From the NCBI GenBank assembly GCA_028023455.1, contig JAQFVV010006335.1:562741-626740 (forward strand): DNA of 64,000 bases. Direction: 5' to 3'. Below, piece after piece: positions 14,584-26,850 of this stretch (positions within the stretch are counted from its first letter, which is position 1; each line of letters begins with the position of its first letter). This DNA comes from Epiperipatus broadwayi (taxonomy: Eukaryota; Onychophora; Udeonychophora; Euonychophora; Peripatidae). The notes beneath the pieces are model-generated. The model searched no databases, was not told the origin of the DNA, and saw nothing but the letters and a program-made list of their open reading frames with translations. The position numbers and the translations under genes are program-made.

Positions 14584-16797
14584 TGTAACGAGCACAGACG
14601 TTCGTTACATTGTTGTTTTTTTTTTTTTTATTAAACATGAAAGTAAATTAAAAAGTTCGCATTTAAAAATTTTCTTTTAGAATTAAAAATTGAAATTAAA
14701 TATCATCTTAAACTCTTATATATTAAATCGCACAGATATAAAAAATTATTAAAATAAAACTGTATTAAAAATAGAAAAGGTATTTTAAAAACAAAAACTT
14801 AAAAAGATTTGGAGATAAAATTATATCTTTAAATTTATCTTTAAATATATCTTTGATTTGGAAAACAGGTTAATTAATCAGAAATGGAAATGATAAATTT
14901 AATTAGTCAAATGTAAACCAGCCTTGGGCATTTAAATGTAAAAACACCGGTCAGATAAGAAAACAATAGAAACTGTTAGCAAATAAGAAGAAATCCCTAT
15001 GGAATTGGACCTCAACGAAAAGGATCATCTCATCTATGACGTAATGTTAAGTCAATCCTTCGAATACGTATAAAAGGAAAATTTGGAAATTATTAATCAG
15101 TGACTAGTTATTGATGATTATTACAATGTAACAGCTAGGTGTTAGTGCTGAGGGGATTGAAAAAGACGCACAGCTTCAATCCCTTCAGTTCTGCTAAGAA
15201 AGGAAGAAAAATGAACCATCGTTTCTACATTGAGGACCAACTACACTAAAAAAATCTCCGGATGGATAAATAAATCGGCCACAGGATACCAATCTTCGGA
15301 CGACGTGGGAATTCACGTTCAAACGGCAAGGAATATATGAAGATGAACTATTTAAATAACCGTAAGAACTTTAAAATTTATGAACAGTAAATTAAAAACT
15401 TTCCAGATTTAAATAATTGCAATATTATTCTATCTGACCGATATTATTTATTAATTAGTTATAATTTTGTTTAATGTATTTATTTTGTAAAATCATTTCC
15501 ATTTATTTATTTTTTGTTCTTTAAGTTTTATTATGATTTTTGTTTTCCGTTAAATTAATTATAAAAATGTTAAACTTAAGTCGGGCGTGAATGGCTGTAT
15601 AGATTTGTAAAGTTATATTAGGGGAGGTAATCTTAGGTTATTTATGTCGTTGTGAGATTGGGTCAATGGATTGGATATATTGGTGTGATTAGTAGGTGTA
15701 ATCATTGATTCGCTACGGGCAGAATCGCTTCATACGCCGCACACTTCCGTTTGCCTATGGAAGGAATTATAAGACGGATACCGCAGTTCCTTTCTATGGA
15801 GTTTTTTGTTTTATTGCTCTTCTTTGCAGATAGATGTAATATTCCTATCTCATAAGAGGCAATTTCTTCTCTTAACCTTTTGTGCTGCCGTATTTTATTA
15901 CATTGAATACATCGATGTATCAGATGGATTGATGCCAGTTTGACTGCGAATTTTAGCCTAAGGTTAAATAGGGATAGAATATTTTAATTTCAATGCAAAT
16001 CTATGTAGTATTCATGCTCGACCCTAAATAAAAATGCATTAAATTTAAGTTGTTTATAGACGCTTGCATGGATTGTTTATTGGTTAACTATGTTTTGCGT
16101 TTCCATATTTGATCAAAATATATAGACATTCGATAAATAATGATACCTTACGGTAAGTATCTAAAATGTATTTATTCGGATGTCTTTTAAGTTATTGGTG
16201 ACAATGCAAGTATCTTATGGTGAATACTATTGGGTTACATATAAATTTCTCTCCGCAATTGTCAGTAATCAATGATTTTATATTTTGATCGCTTATGTTT
16301 ACTTTGGAATGTTTTTAACCGTGTAATCTATGTAACCGATCTATAGCAACTTATTATAACAAGCTTTTATAATCCCATCTGTGCGAACTTAATTAAAATG
16401 TAAAATTAGAATGTAATGGTAATTAAAGGTAAATTAAAGTCAAAAATCAAAGTTAAAAAAATAATGTTAAATGTTAAAATGTAAAACTAATAATAAAATA
16501 ATTTTAAATCTTATATATATGTGCATAAATAAATGTTTGTATGCTAATTACTGGCAGTGGCTTATTTTATTTATTTTTTAATGTTGAAATCTAATTAGAT
16601 AAGATATGATGTTATTAAATCTCTGCTACTCCCTGAGCTAGTGACATGGGCTAACGACCGGAACCAAAATATTTAAAAAAAAAAAAAAAATTTTTTTGAC
16701 TTACGTATCTGCCTTCTTTATAAATTTTTCTAGGTTCAAATGCCTAGATGGCGCCCCGTAGTGCAGTTTACGTTAAGTCGCATTCCGGATCGTTACA
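14584..16797 (+). mobile_element. LTR-B copy 3 (right LTR)
   Basis: 2,214 bp with the same ends as copy 2, again containing the GGGATTGAA hairpin (15153-15161 with 15175-15183). Its right end is followed directly by a short TA tract and then by the start of the old gypsy-like LTR. Confidence 0.7.
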
Positions 16798-16807
16798 ATA
16801 TATATAT

Positions 16808-17986
16808 TGAAATATAATAGTTCATGGCCTTTACTTAATACATGATAAAGGAAATGAGAGAAATATCACAATAGGAAAGGGAAAGGATGGTCATGGAAAG
16901 GAATAGGGAAATATATAATAGTATAATATTGCTGATAAGAGTAAATGATTAGGTCTGAGTTTGGAACAAGAAGAAAAATATTTACCATTTATTATAAAGG
17001 GAGATAGGTGAAAGTATTTGGTTATATATCTATGTATTCATATTTATAGACTAAAAACACTAACTCTATATAAATAATACATTTAATAATGGAAATCATT
17101 AATAGATTTATTTAGTGAACATAAATAAATTGAGAGCAAGTTATAATTTTATAAAGTTTTAAATTTTATTTCATTATATGTTTTAGTTGTATAGAGTTTT
17201 GGTATTTTACTTAGCATTAGAATACAGTTTTATAAACACAAAATCAATTTATCCAAGATTACTTAAGGTAATAATGGAGATTTTAATATTTTGAATGTTT
17301 GAATTTTTTTTAATATAACAGTATTTAGTGTTTAAAAGGGGGAAAAAATCTGTGCTAGATGCAAATCCTGGTAAAATTATTAATGAACAGTTGTCAATGC
17401 AGAAAATTACATATATTATATAAGCTTAAATACGAGTTATTAATGTCTCAGTAAGTAAGCCAAGATCGCAATCAACATATCTCCATGGGCTCCATACATT
17501 ACTGTGGCAAACAGCCTTATCTTCTTATGCCTAGCAATATTTTAAAATGACATTATTAATCATTAACTGAGGAGAAAAGAAAATCTTCTTATGTTAAGTC
17601 ATTGCATGGCATTCTTGCAAGAAAGGAAACTAAACCCTGTTTAACACTTGAATTCTGTCAATATTGAAATATTAAAATTATAAATGATATGCATATTAGA
17701 AGTTTGAACTCCAAAGAGCTTTAATTCAAAAGTTATCTTATTATTCTTTGGAACTATCACAACGGAGAAAACGATGCTTTAAGAATTCTGGAAAAAATTT
17801 ATTAATAGTATTAATGCAAAATTAGCAATAACTATCATTATTTTACATAATTTAGATTAATTATATTTGGGGTTTTAACTCAATTATTTAACATAGTATG
17901 TTAATTTGTGATTGTATGATTGATATCAGATTGTGCTTGATATATTATGGGAATACAAAAGATTTAAAATTAAGATTGTCATTACA
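16808..17986 (+). mobile_element. 5' LTR of the gypsy-like relic
   Basis: Starts TGAAATATAATA and ends near TTACA. Collinear matches to the 3' LTR include GAGTTTGGAACAA, AATACATTTAATAATG, ATTAAAATTATAAATGATAT and the end region around 17850-17900. Divergence from the 3' copy is high by eye. Confidence 0.6.
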
Positions 17987-18018
17987 CCCACACCCACCCA
18001 ACCACACACACACACACG

Positions 18019-18064
<46 letters not shown>
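18019..18064. repeat. (CA)n/(TA)n microsatellite
   Basis: A CA-rich run grades into a TA tract immediately after the 5' LTR, where the primer binding site would be expected; that site is no longer visible. Confidence 0.85.
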
Positions 18065-18067
<3 letters not shown>

Positions 18068-18529
18068 TTAATTTGGATTAGAAAAAAGAAAAAGAGAATG
18101 TAAATATTATAGATCAGGTAAAAAGATTAAAATCTATTTTAAATTAAATATAACCTTAATTATAACAATTACTTTGAAATAATATATATAAATTTATCCA
18201 AGAGGTAAATAAATGTTAAAATATTTAAGGAAATATTATACAAATATGTATGCACATGAAAATATAGGTTAGTGCAAAAACATTCAAGGAAGAATAGGAT
18301 GTGAAAGTATTTGTCATGTAATTAATAATATATTTAAGAAAATTATCTAATACCGAAATAGGTATAGTTAAAGGAAAGAATTAAAAATGGTTTGGAAGTA
18401 AAACAATTTACAATTTAATTCTAAGTGTGCTGAAACCTATCATAAACATAAGCGTTTCAATTTTTAATTTCAGATCTAGAATCTACAAAATTAAAAAAAA
18501 AAAAGCACAGAAGGGACATGGTCATAGGT

Positions 18530-19640
18530 GATTCCATGGAACTAATCTAAGAAGTGAGAAGGGAACTTAAACAGGGTCAAAAAAAAATAAATGAGCTCAA
18601 ACAGAACTTAAACAGTATCAGAAAGAAATTAAACAGGGTCAAACAGAATTGAAACAGGTCATTGAAGAAATTAAGCCAATTTTAACATAAGTCAGACAAG
18701 ACTTAACAAGACTTGCAAGGATTCAAACAAAAACAGACATATGTTAAGAAGGATATAATGAACATCAAACTAAACTTTGCAGACAAGTAAAAATATTGAA
18801 AGATAGGAAAAGAACAACAACAAATGAAAACCAACTCAGAGAAAATACAGACTAAATCTGTAGAGATGGAATTAATAAGTGAGAATTAAAATGTTTTATA
18901 CAGGTGCAAGATAATAAAACATAAATACAAGTCCAAGAAGTATACCAAATGAGAGAAACTTTAAAAAAAGAGATTAAGGGAAGTGTTAAACAGAATGTAA
19001 GCAATATACACCAATGTCTCATAAATCAAGTTGAGGAATTATACACAGAAATGAATAAACTTGACAATAAAATAAAAACAATTAATAAAACTGATAACTG
19101 GAATTTTAATAAATACCTTAACATGCCATTTAAAATGATCTGATTGATCAAGGTGTTAATTTTAGATGATAAAAATCCAAACAGTTATAGAAAAAGCCCA
19201 GACCAAATGGCATCTAGAGTCACAAAAGAATAACTTAAAGCATACAGTTTAGTAGCCAAATTCATTAATGTTAAGAGTATTCAAAGATGACAGACATAGA
19301 GAAAAATTTGGATAATAACAAAAGAAAAACATTTATTGTTGTAAGCAATCACTTGAAGAGTGCATCTGAAGATTGGTGGAAAACTTTATATATGAAGCCA
19401 TATATATTTTAATGGTGTTGTTATTTTACACAGTTGTTAGAATCAGGAGAAACAGGATTGAGTATACTATAGAGTATTTTAAGAGAAGTATAACCCTACA
19501 AGAGGAGAGAACTTCACATATATTTTCCATCTACTAGTACCAAAGCTGAGATCATGTATAGTTTTTCCTGCCAGTGTCTATTCAGTCGATTTAATTTGAT
19601 GTTAAAAATTCTCAATTAAATAGAGAGTAGTGGCTATTAA
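18530..19640 (+). pseudogene. Gag-like remnant with coiled-coil stretch
   Basis: The first part (18530-19140) translates, with stops, into Lys/Glu/Gln-rich sequence with repeating ELKQ and LKQN-type heptads, suggesting a coiled coil. An intact 64-codon piece lies at 18949-19143. The following part contains SASEDWWKTLY and YNPTRGENFTY, which resemble the capsid region of Ty3/gypsy Gag (a Trp-Trp pair followed by an F-x-P-x-R motif). No zinc knuckle was recognised. It is a relic with no expected product. Confidence 0.45.
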
Positions 19641-20133
19641 GTAATATAGTTTGCAATTTTTTTTATATGGGAACACCTGAAAAAATATAGTATGCAGACC
19701 AACCAAGACTTGAAGTGTCCACAACACAAACACCTAACAATAATAAATAGCATATGAGAGAATACATGGTTATAACATTGAATTAAAGTTTTACAAAAAA
19801 AGATGAAGCAATGGAAGTATAAAATAACCAGAGGTGATCAGTGTCCCTATAGTTAACATATTATAAATTCACAATAAGAGTTATAGGAAGAGAATGTGAA
19901 CATAGCTAACACCCTAAAAAATCACATGGAACTGAGGTAAGTTCTGATATCATCAAATGAGAAATCCATAACCAGGATATTACTTCAGGAAATTCAGGGA
20001 AACTTCATCAAGATGTATCTTAAATAGAAAGATTCACCATATATTCTGATAGAAACATTATGTAAGATATGAATAGTGCAAAGTATATTGATTACTGATA
20101 TTAAAAAAAGATTGAAGGGTTTAGATTTTGGTT

Positions 20134-20900
20134 TATAGTGGAAGTCAACTGTCATTAATATCCAACATCTTAAAATCATAACCACTAGTAAAGCAAATTT
20201 TTGGATATTATTCATAACAAAACACCCAATTTAAACTGGTAATAGAAAGAAAGCCAGAATGGAAGCTAAGTAAATATGGATGACTCTGCAAATAGAACAT
20301 AAGTTGTAATTTTATGCATTAAATTTTTTGCTTGGTTGACTATTATAATGGTATGCTAACATTCAATAGAGGATAGATGTGTCAATTTCCCTCAAGAAAG
20401 TACATATTTAACTGATATTGAAGAAAAAGTGCAGAATTTTACCTTGATTTCACCAGCATGACAACAATGACTGATATTTTTATTACTAAAACATAAGAAT
20501 GTATTTTCTAACAAACCTGGAATGATCCAAGAATACATTCACCATATTAAATTTAAAGAAGAAATACACATTCAAACTAGTTATATCTCATTCCTTTCAA
20601 ATATATGATTGATATTAAAGACATATCCAACAGATTTTTGAAAAAGGAATTATAAAAAAATACTTATCTCCATGTATCCATTCTTTAGTTATTGTGAATG
20701 AAGTAATATGCATATGCAATATGCTTCAATACATGATGGTTAAATGTTTTACTCATCTGAGATAAAGATGTATCTCTAAAATTCAAGAATTATTATCCAA
20801 GGTTTATCCACTTTATGATGGACTATTCAAGATAATAAAATAGTCTGGAAATAGAAAATGGTACAAGCGGATTTTACAATGCCATGGGTCTCAAATATCC
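20134..20900 (+). pseudogene. Protease/RT remnant of the gypsy-like relic
   Basis: SGSQLSLI at 20137-20160 looks like a retroviral-type aspartic protease flap start, but the catalytic Asp codon is not there. From about 20490 the translation shows NVFSNKPG and HHIKFK, then FEKGIIKKYLSP and SLVIVNE, matching the N-terminal part of Ty3/gypsy RT. Frameshifts break it repeatedly. The YxDD box was not found. Confidence 0.45.
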
Positions 20901-20983
20901 TCAGAAAAAATAGGAAAAAATAGAGGGAGAAAAATTACATGTATTTGTGTGAATACACAAGCATTCTAATCAACAGATTTTTT

Positions 20984-21000
20984 GAGAGGGAATGAGCAGA
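20984..21000 (+). other. Polypurine tract of the gypsy-like relic
   Basis: GAGAGGGAATGAGCAGA is almost purely purine and lies two bases before the 3' LTR start (TGAAATATAAT at 21003), which is where second-strand priming occurs in this class. Confidence 0.55.
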
Positions 21001-21002
21001 TA

Positions 21003-22244
21003 TGAAATATAATACTTTATGAAATTAGTGAGATATATGACAAGAGTAGAGAAATATAATAGACATAACAAAAATCTATGGAGTTAGGAGAATAATGAAG
21101 TAGGATAGGAAAACATGGTAAAAATGTAAAGTAAAAAAGTAGATGTGAGTTTGGAACAAACAGAACAAAAATATTAATTTGGCATTAATTATAAAGAGGA
21201 TATAAGTGTTAATATAAGGTTATATATGTGTGTATATTTTTATAAGTCAAATACAATAACACTTCATAAATAATGCATTTAATAATGAAAATAAATATTA
21301 TTGTTGATTTTGTGAAGATAAATTGAGTGAAAATTGTAACCTTATAGAAATTTAAATTTTATTTAATTACATGTTTAATTATATAGATATGTTTTAATTA
21401 GTGTTAGAATACAATCTTACAAAGACAAAATAAAATTATTCAAGATAACTTAAGTTATCAATGGAACTTTTGATGTGATAGAACGTTTGTAAATTTTTCC
21501 ATATAGCTGCAATTTGTGTTAAAATAAAAACAATATTTTTTCCATTGCTATCTGCTGAATATTGCACTTATGATGTAATTATCAGTGGACATTCATGTCT
21601 TCTCACCACATCAAAACAAATGATTTTAGTTTATTATATAAGTCTACATATATATAAGAGTATCTCATTAAGAGCGTACACTATGTGTCTCCAGATACAC
21701 CAAAAAATGCTGTGAAAGAAAATGTTTTCGCTATGTCAAAGAGTGATGTACAGCAAATCATGGACTATTAAACATGAAAAAAAAAGGAAATCTACTTATG
21801 TTACGTCTTTATATTGTTGAATCATAAGGAAGTGGTCAAATGATGTTTATACCAGTATTGTGTGTATATTGAGATATTAAAATTATAAATAATATGCATA
21901 TTGTTTGAAATTTCAAAGATCCTTATTTTAATATGTTTTAATTAGATCAAGAAGTTATAAATTTTGAGTATCTTTTTATTATTATTTTAGTACTATTTAA
22001 ACAGTGAAAATAAGGAATTATGTCTTTGAAAATCCATTATTAGTAGAATTAATGAGAAATTAACGATTATAATCATTATTTGGTTTACTTTAGATTAATA
22101 AACAATGGGGTTTTTATGACAATTATTTATCACTGCTATATGGTGGGTTAATCCTAATTGACTATTTAATAAGGTATTTTAGGCTCATAATAAATATAGA
22201 CAAACATTTAGACTAATATGTCTATCAATATCTACACATTCACA
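21003..22244 (+). mobile_element. 3' LTR of the gypsy-like relic
   Basis: Starts TGAAATATAATACT and ends near ATTCACA; collinear with the 5' LTR. No clean target duplication remains. Confidence 0.6.
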
Positions 22245-22330
22245 ATTAAATAACTAGCTTTATTATTTTATAGTTCACATACTTAAATTGATAAGCTTCT
22301 CTTTTATTCCAACAGTAGAAGAGTGTTTAA

Positions 22331-22363
<33 letters not shown>

Positions 22364-22372
22364 TTTTTTTTT
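22331..22372. repeat. (TC)n followed by T-run
   Basis: About 12 TC units run straight into 18 T residues. It produces a long Lys/Arg-Glu run in the minus frame, which is not a gene. Confidence 0.95.
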
Positions 22373-25306
22373 GATATTATCATCTAGAATATGAAATTCA
22401 TGCAAATGGTAAAAATGATATTTGCAATTGAACATCAAAACAATGTTTAAAATTGTTAACAGCTGTAATTTATAAATACAATTATATTTCATACTAACAT
22501 TTAATATTACTCGCCATCTTTTATCTGAACATGTTGGTAACTTTATTATATAAATCTTTAAATTTCATATTTTACATAAGTACTTACTGGGTTCTAAGTT
22601 CTCATATCATTACAAAGAGAGCAATTTTTCCACTATTTAATCCAATTGTTGCTAAAAAAATTATTTAGTTGCTATTTATTTGTTTTTGTTTTTTTCAGAA
22701 TAGCTACTAAATTATAAATTCATTCAGAATTAATATTCTATTTTAAGAAAATTCTTCCTCTTTATTTTTACTCTCATGGAGAAATTTATCATATGTTTTT
22801 TTTTTTTTTTTTGGGGGGGGGGGGGTTGAGTAATCACATGGTCATGTTTCACTTCTTGTTTTATTAGCATCTATATTTTCTTATTTATATGATTTGTTAA
22901 TGTTTGGCATTGGTCAATCCATGCATGTTTTTTCTGATTAATTTCAATTCTAATTTTTCAAGAAGTTTAATCTCATATTTTGAATATAGTTTCTGTATCT
23001 TTAGAAAAATTATGTATTCTTCATCTTTCTTTTTTTTTTTTTTGCTGTTTTCAAATTCTCCTTCTTCAGCCAACTTAGTTGTTTAGAAATGCCTGGTAGA
23101 TCCATGCAAAATTTTACAATGAGTATTTTACAGGCTAATTTTAATTGTTATTTCTGCACCACAATTTATACATTTGATATAGAATCAGAAAATATTCAAT
23201 ATTCTTCTTAGGCAATTTCTTTATGAACGTAGAGATTCCTTTACTTTTTGTGAATATATTCACTGAATAACTTACATTTCATGTTAAATTGAGCTCTTAA
23301 CTGAATATTATGTGGACATTATTTGATAAATAAAGTGGGAAGATATTATTGGGATGAAAAAATAGTAGATAACATTTATTTAAAACTTTTCATTAAGGAA
23401 TTTTGTTTATTTCAAATCATAAGGCATTTTTTTATACTAGTAGAAACTAGAATAATTAAAGTCTTAGTCATATGGTAACTCATATAACACATCTAAATTG
23501 AGTTCATCATTTCATTCACTGTGCTAATACACACATAGATTTTATAGAAAGAAGTTCATCTTCATATTTCTTTTTCTAATTTTTTTTATTTTTTTTTTGA
23601 CCAGCTCTTTTTTGCCTCTTTTTTATTACTTGATGATATCTAGCTTGTTTTGATATTCTTTCTTGAGGTAGCCTCTGTACATTCTAATTTTTTATGTTTT
23701 TATTTTTATGTGTGTTCAATATATATTATTTTTCAAAAAAAACATATTACTTATTTTCTTCTTGATTTCTACATATCTTGACAAAAAAATTATTTATACA
23801 AACATGACCCTCCTTCGTATATTATCCTAACTACTTCATATGTTCACATTTTTGTGATCTTCATGTTGACATAGTTATATTTCTCATACTTTTTAATATC
23901 TTGTCCACTTTTTAATTTTATTTCATGTTTAGTATTTTGAATATTCTTATCAGCCAGTGTTAAACAATGGATAAAGTATTTTATTATAATTGAAAATAAT
24001 TCTTGTTTTCATCACATTTCCTTTTCCATATTTCTGGGTTTGTTCAGATATATTTTAAGTAATATAGACAATTGACAATGTTTTACTTCTGTCCTGTAGT
24101 TATTCTTATATAATGATAAATCATATTTGCTATTTTTATTTTAGCATGATATATTTATTGTTATATAATTTTTAATTGCTTTTAACAAAAACTAAGTTTA
24201 GCTTAATTAATTGTAATATTTCTTATAATCTTTTGAAAGAGAATTATTTTGATGAGTCAAGATCTATTTTTTTTTTACTTAATACCATCATTCAGTTACT
24301 TGGATCAGGATAAACAAATGGATTATTATGAACTTTCCATCTCTAAAACTTGTGTAATGTTTGATTGCAATTTTCTATATTTATATTAATTTTTATTTTC
24401 TAGAATTTTCCTAAATATTTACCTCAGTAAATTTAATGATCCCTATTTTTCCCAGATGCTTCCTCAATATCATCTATCATCATTAATACATGCTTGGAAT
24501 AATGTAATCAAAAGTTAATCTTTTTACTTCTGCTCTTAATTAATTCAAAAGAGATGTCATTATGAACATACATTTTTAGTGACTTTTCCATTACCACTAA
24601 AATCTTTTTTACCATTATGTATTTTATCATTTCTACATTTTTTTCTAATTCCAGCATATTCTCTGCTAATTAAATTTTCAAAATAATATTCCCATTTATT
24701 TATTGAACTTTGTAATGTTATGTTTTAATCTTTTTGTCTCATATTTTTGATAAATCTTTTAGGTGTAATTTTTTCTTTTCCACCTAATTATAAATCAATT
24801 GTTTTATAATTACTTCCCCATGTTTCATTTTTTATAATTATAGTATTATTTTCTAAACTATTGTCAGATTTGTGTATTTATTTATTTATTATTCATTTTA
24901 GTAATTAACTATTTATGATAAATCTGGTTTTCCTTTATTATCACATAACAGATTTCTGATTTCATTAATAAGTTTTATAATGGTTTCAAAGTCATTCTTT
25001 GCAATCTCTTTACACTATCTACTTAAATTGTTTAAGTTACATTTTTGTTTAACGTTTTATTATTATGCCCTATTTATTAAAGAGTAATTTTGACTTTATC
25101 CCTGATAAAAATTATATTCATTTAAAAAAGAGAGAAAACAAAGGTGTTGTTCTACAAATTCTTATGTTCAATACTTTAAAGATATTTTCTTCTATTATAG
25201 GGTTTATGCGTGTTTGAATCCACATGTATTTATGTTTTTTTTTTATTTTTACATGGATTAAAAATATTTCAGTGTTTTTAAACCATTTTGCATAAATATA
25301 TTAGTT
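22373..25306. other. AT-rich, no gene recognised
   Basis: Nothing beyond low-complexity sequence was recognised. A T-run followed by a run of about 12 G residues lies at 22796-22825. Many T8-T12 runs occur from 23030 to 25320. Confidence 0.5.
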
Positions 25307-25310
25307 AGAC

Positions 25311-25417
25311 TTTTTTTTTTCCATATGTCATAGCACTGGCCGGGAGGCGAACCTGCAATAACCGTCTGCAACCAACTGCTTGCTTGCAAGACGGCTGCGC
25401 TGACCTCTCGGCTAACA
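25311..25417 (-). mobile_element. tRNA-derived SINE with A-tail
   Basis: On the minus strand the sequence holds a perfect-looking RNA polymerase III A box (TAGCCGAGAGG) and a near-consensus B box (GGTTCGCCTCC) about 75 bp apart. Between them CCGTCT...AGACGG and GCAA...TTGC form an extended hairpin rather than a normal anticodon arm. The B box is followed by a short unique tail and ten A residues. AGACTT occurs on both sides (25307-25312 and 25418-25423), fitting a target duplication. The A box resembles tRNA-Ser/Leu. It is not a functional tRNA. Confidence 0.65.
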
Positions 25418-25423
25418 AGACTT

Positions 25424-26518
25424 AACTTGATTATTGTTCCCAAATTCTGTTCTTTTTTTATCTATTCTTGATTATTGTTTTTAATTTTTTAATTAGACGT
25501 TTTTTTTTTTCACATTTCAAAAAAGTTTGAAATATATGCAAATCAATTACTGGAAGGGTCTACACGATGCCACCTCTGGCTTCAAATTTTTTTATAAATT
25601 CACGAATAATAAATTATTCGATTGTTTTTCTTTTAATTGGTTGAACTCAGAAATGAGCAATTTTTAATTTTAATTAAAAGTTATGAGCTGAATTATTTTC
25701 TGAATATTTTTTTTTTTCTATAAAACAAGAGCAAAGCTAATCATGTTAATTTATAATTGTTGCATTATGGGAAATATTCTGAACTTATAATTATAATCAA
25801 AGTTTAAACAATATTTAGAATAATTTCGCCTTATAATTTTTTTAGTTATTTTATATATAAAAAAAACTTTTCACTACCACTCAAAATTTATTTTTCCATG
25901 ACGGTTTGAAGCTGTTTGATTTTTTTTCATCACATTATAAAAGTATTTTCTCTTTGCGATAATAATGCCATATATATTTTTAAAAAATACCCAGAGCTCT
26001 TAAATTTTTTTCACAAGAAATAAATGTAAACTAATCAAAATGTTTTTAGGTAAAGACATTAAGATAAACATACTAAATTATTTAAGAAAACTGCCACGTG
26101 CGCATTTTTATCACTTTATCTGAAGTGATACAATCACTTACTTTAATCTTTGATTAAAAAAAAGTTTATATTAAAAATTTTAATATCGTTTCAGATTTAT
26201 TATGCTACAAGTTTTGAAGTTATTGCCATTATATAAAGGCTCGTTTATTTTTATTTATAACGTAAACAAATAATTAAAAAACAACTACCCCCCCCATCTA
26301 TTGTCTAATCATCATTGATTGGTACAACCTTATTGATATTTCTTAATTACATACGCAACAGTTCTGATTACGATCTTTGCTCATCTGTATCCTTTCTGAA
26401 AACGTGTATAAAAATGTAGTATAACTTTTATTTTTATCTTTCTCATTGTTTTCTTTTCCCTGAAGTAAAAATTACCATACTTACAAGGTAATGATAAAAG
26501 TTACTCTCGTGCAATATC
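25424..26518. other. AT-rich, no gene recognised
   Basis: Only homopolymer runs, including a short C-run at 26287-26293. No coding or repeat similarity seen within the window. Confidence 0.5.
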
Positions 26519-26850
26519 ATAATCATCAACCATTATCAATCCACTGCAGGATGAAGGTCTCTACAAGTTCAATCCATCTGCTCTGATCTTTAACTTCTCT
26601 TCTACACATCACTCCTGCACACTTTTTTATTTCATCCATCCATCTCATGTGTTGTCTCTTTTTGGGTATTTTCCAATCTCTTGGAATCCAGTTTAAGATT
26701 TTAACTGTCCATCTATTATCATCTCTTCTATAAATATATCCAGCCCAACTCCACTTCAGTCTTTTAATTTTTTCAATGATGTCAGTAACAGCTGTTTGTT
26801 CTCTTAAGTGGAAATCATAACCAATCCTTTTATATTTCCAACAAACACAC
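26519..26850 (-). mobile_element. RTE-clade LINE, 3' fragment
   Basis: Matches 39430-39780 almost collinearly, for example AATCCACTGCAGGATGAAGG, AATCTCTTGGAATCCAGTTT and CCAGCCCAACTCCA. In the minus strand it is the C-terminal part of the RT ORF and the short 3' end. It is 5' truncated at about 26850, as is usual for LINE copies. Stops are present. Confidence 0.8.

Larger units (their letters stand above)
11657..16797 (+). mobile_element. Non-autonomous LTR retrotransposon, LTR-B family (5.1 kb)
   Basis: Two direct LTR-B copies (11657-13855 and 14584-16797) flank a 728-bp interior. The outer flanks are both ATAT, whereas the inner flanks (ACTGG and CTGATA) do not match any outer flank. This fits one insertion with a 4-bp duplication better than two separate insertions. 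Ends are TGTAACGA and TCGTTACA. The interior encodes no gag, protease or RT, so mobilisation would have to come from another element. It resembles the known class of long-LTR, coding-less derivatives. Neither an obvious primer binding site nor an adjacent polypurine tract was found, so orientation is arbitrary here. Confidence 0.6.
16808..22244 (+). mobile_element. Ancient Ty3/gypsy-like LTR retrotransposon, decayed
   Basis: Two long, clearly related but diverged direct repeats (16808-17986 and 21003-22244) bracket an interior with gag-like, protease-like and RT-like traces in the expected order. A purine tract lies directly before the right repeat. Many stops and frameshifts show it has been inactive for a long time. 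RNase H and integrase were not seen, and only about 120 bp separate the last RT-like sequence from the right LTR, so pol is truncated. This is an LTR retrotransposon relic of the host genome; no envelope-like frame was noticed. Confidence 0.65.

Noticed and set aside
9450-16797. LTR-B units as three independent DNA transposons with TGTAACGA terminal repeats
   Set aside because: Individual units lack matching flanks, while the outer flanks of copies 2 and 3 agree. The terminal repeats are only 8 bp. Kept as an alternative in the finding.
25311-25420. A functional tRNA gene
   Set aside because: A and B boxes are present, but no normal anticodon loop or matching acceptor stem can be drawn, and the A-tail and target duplication point to a SINE.
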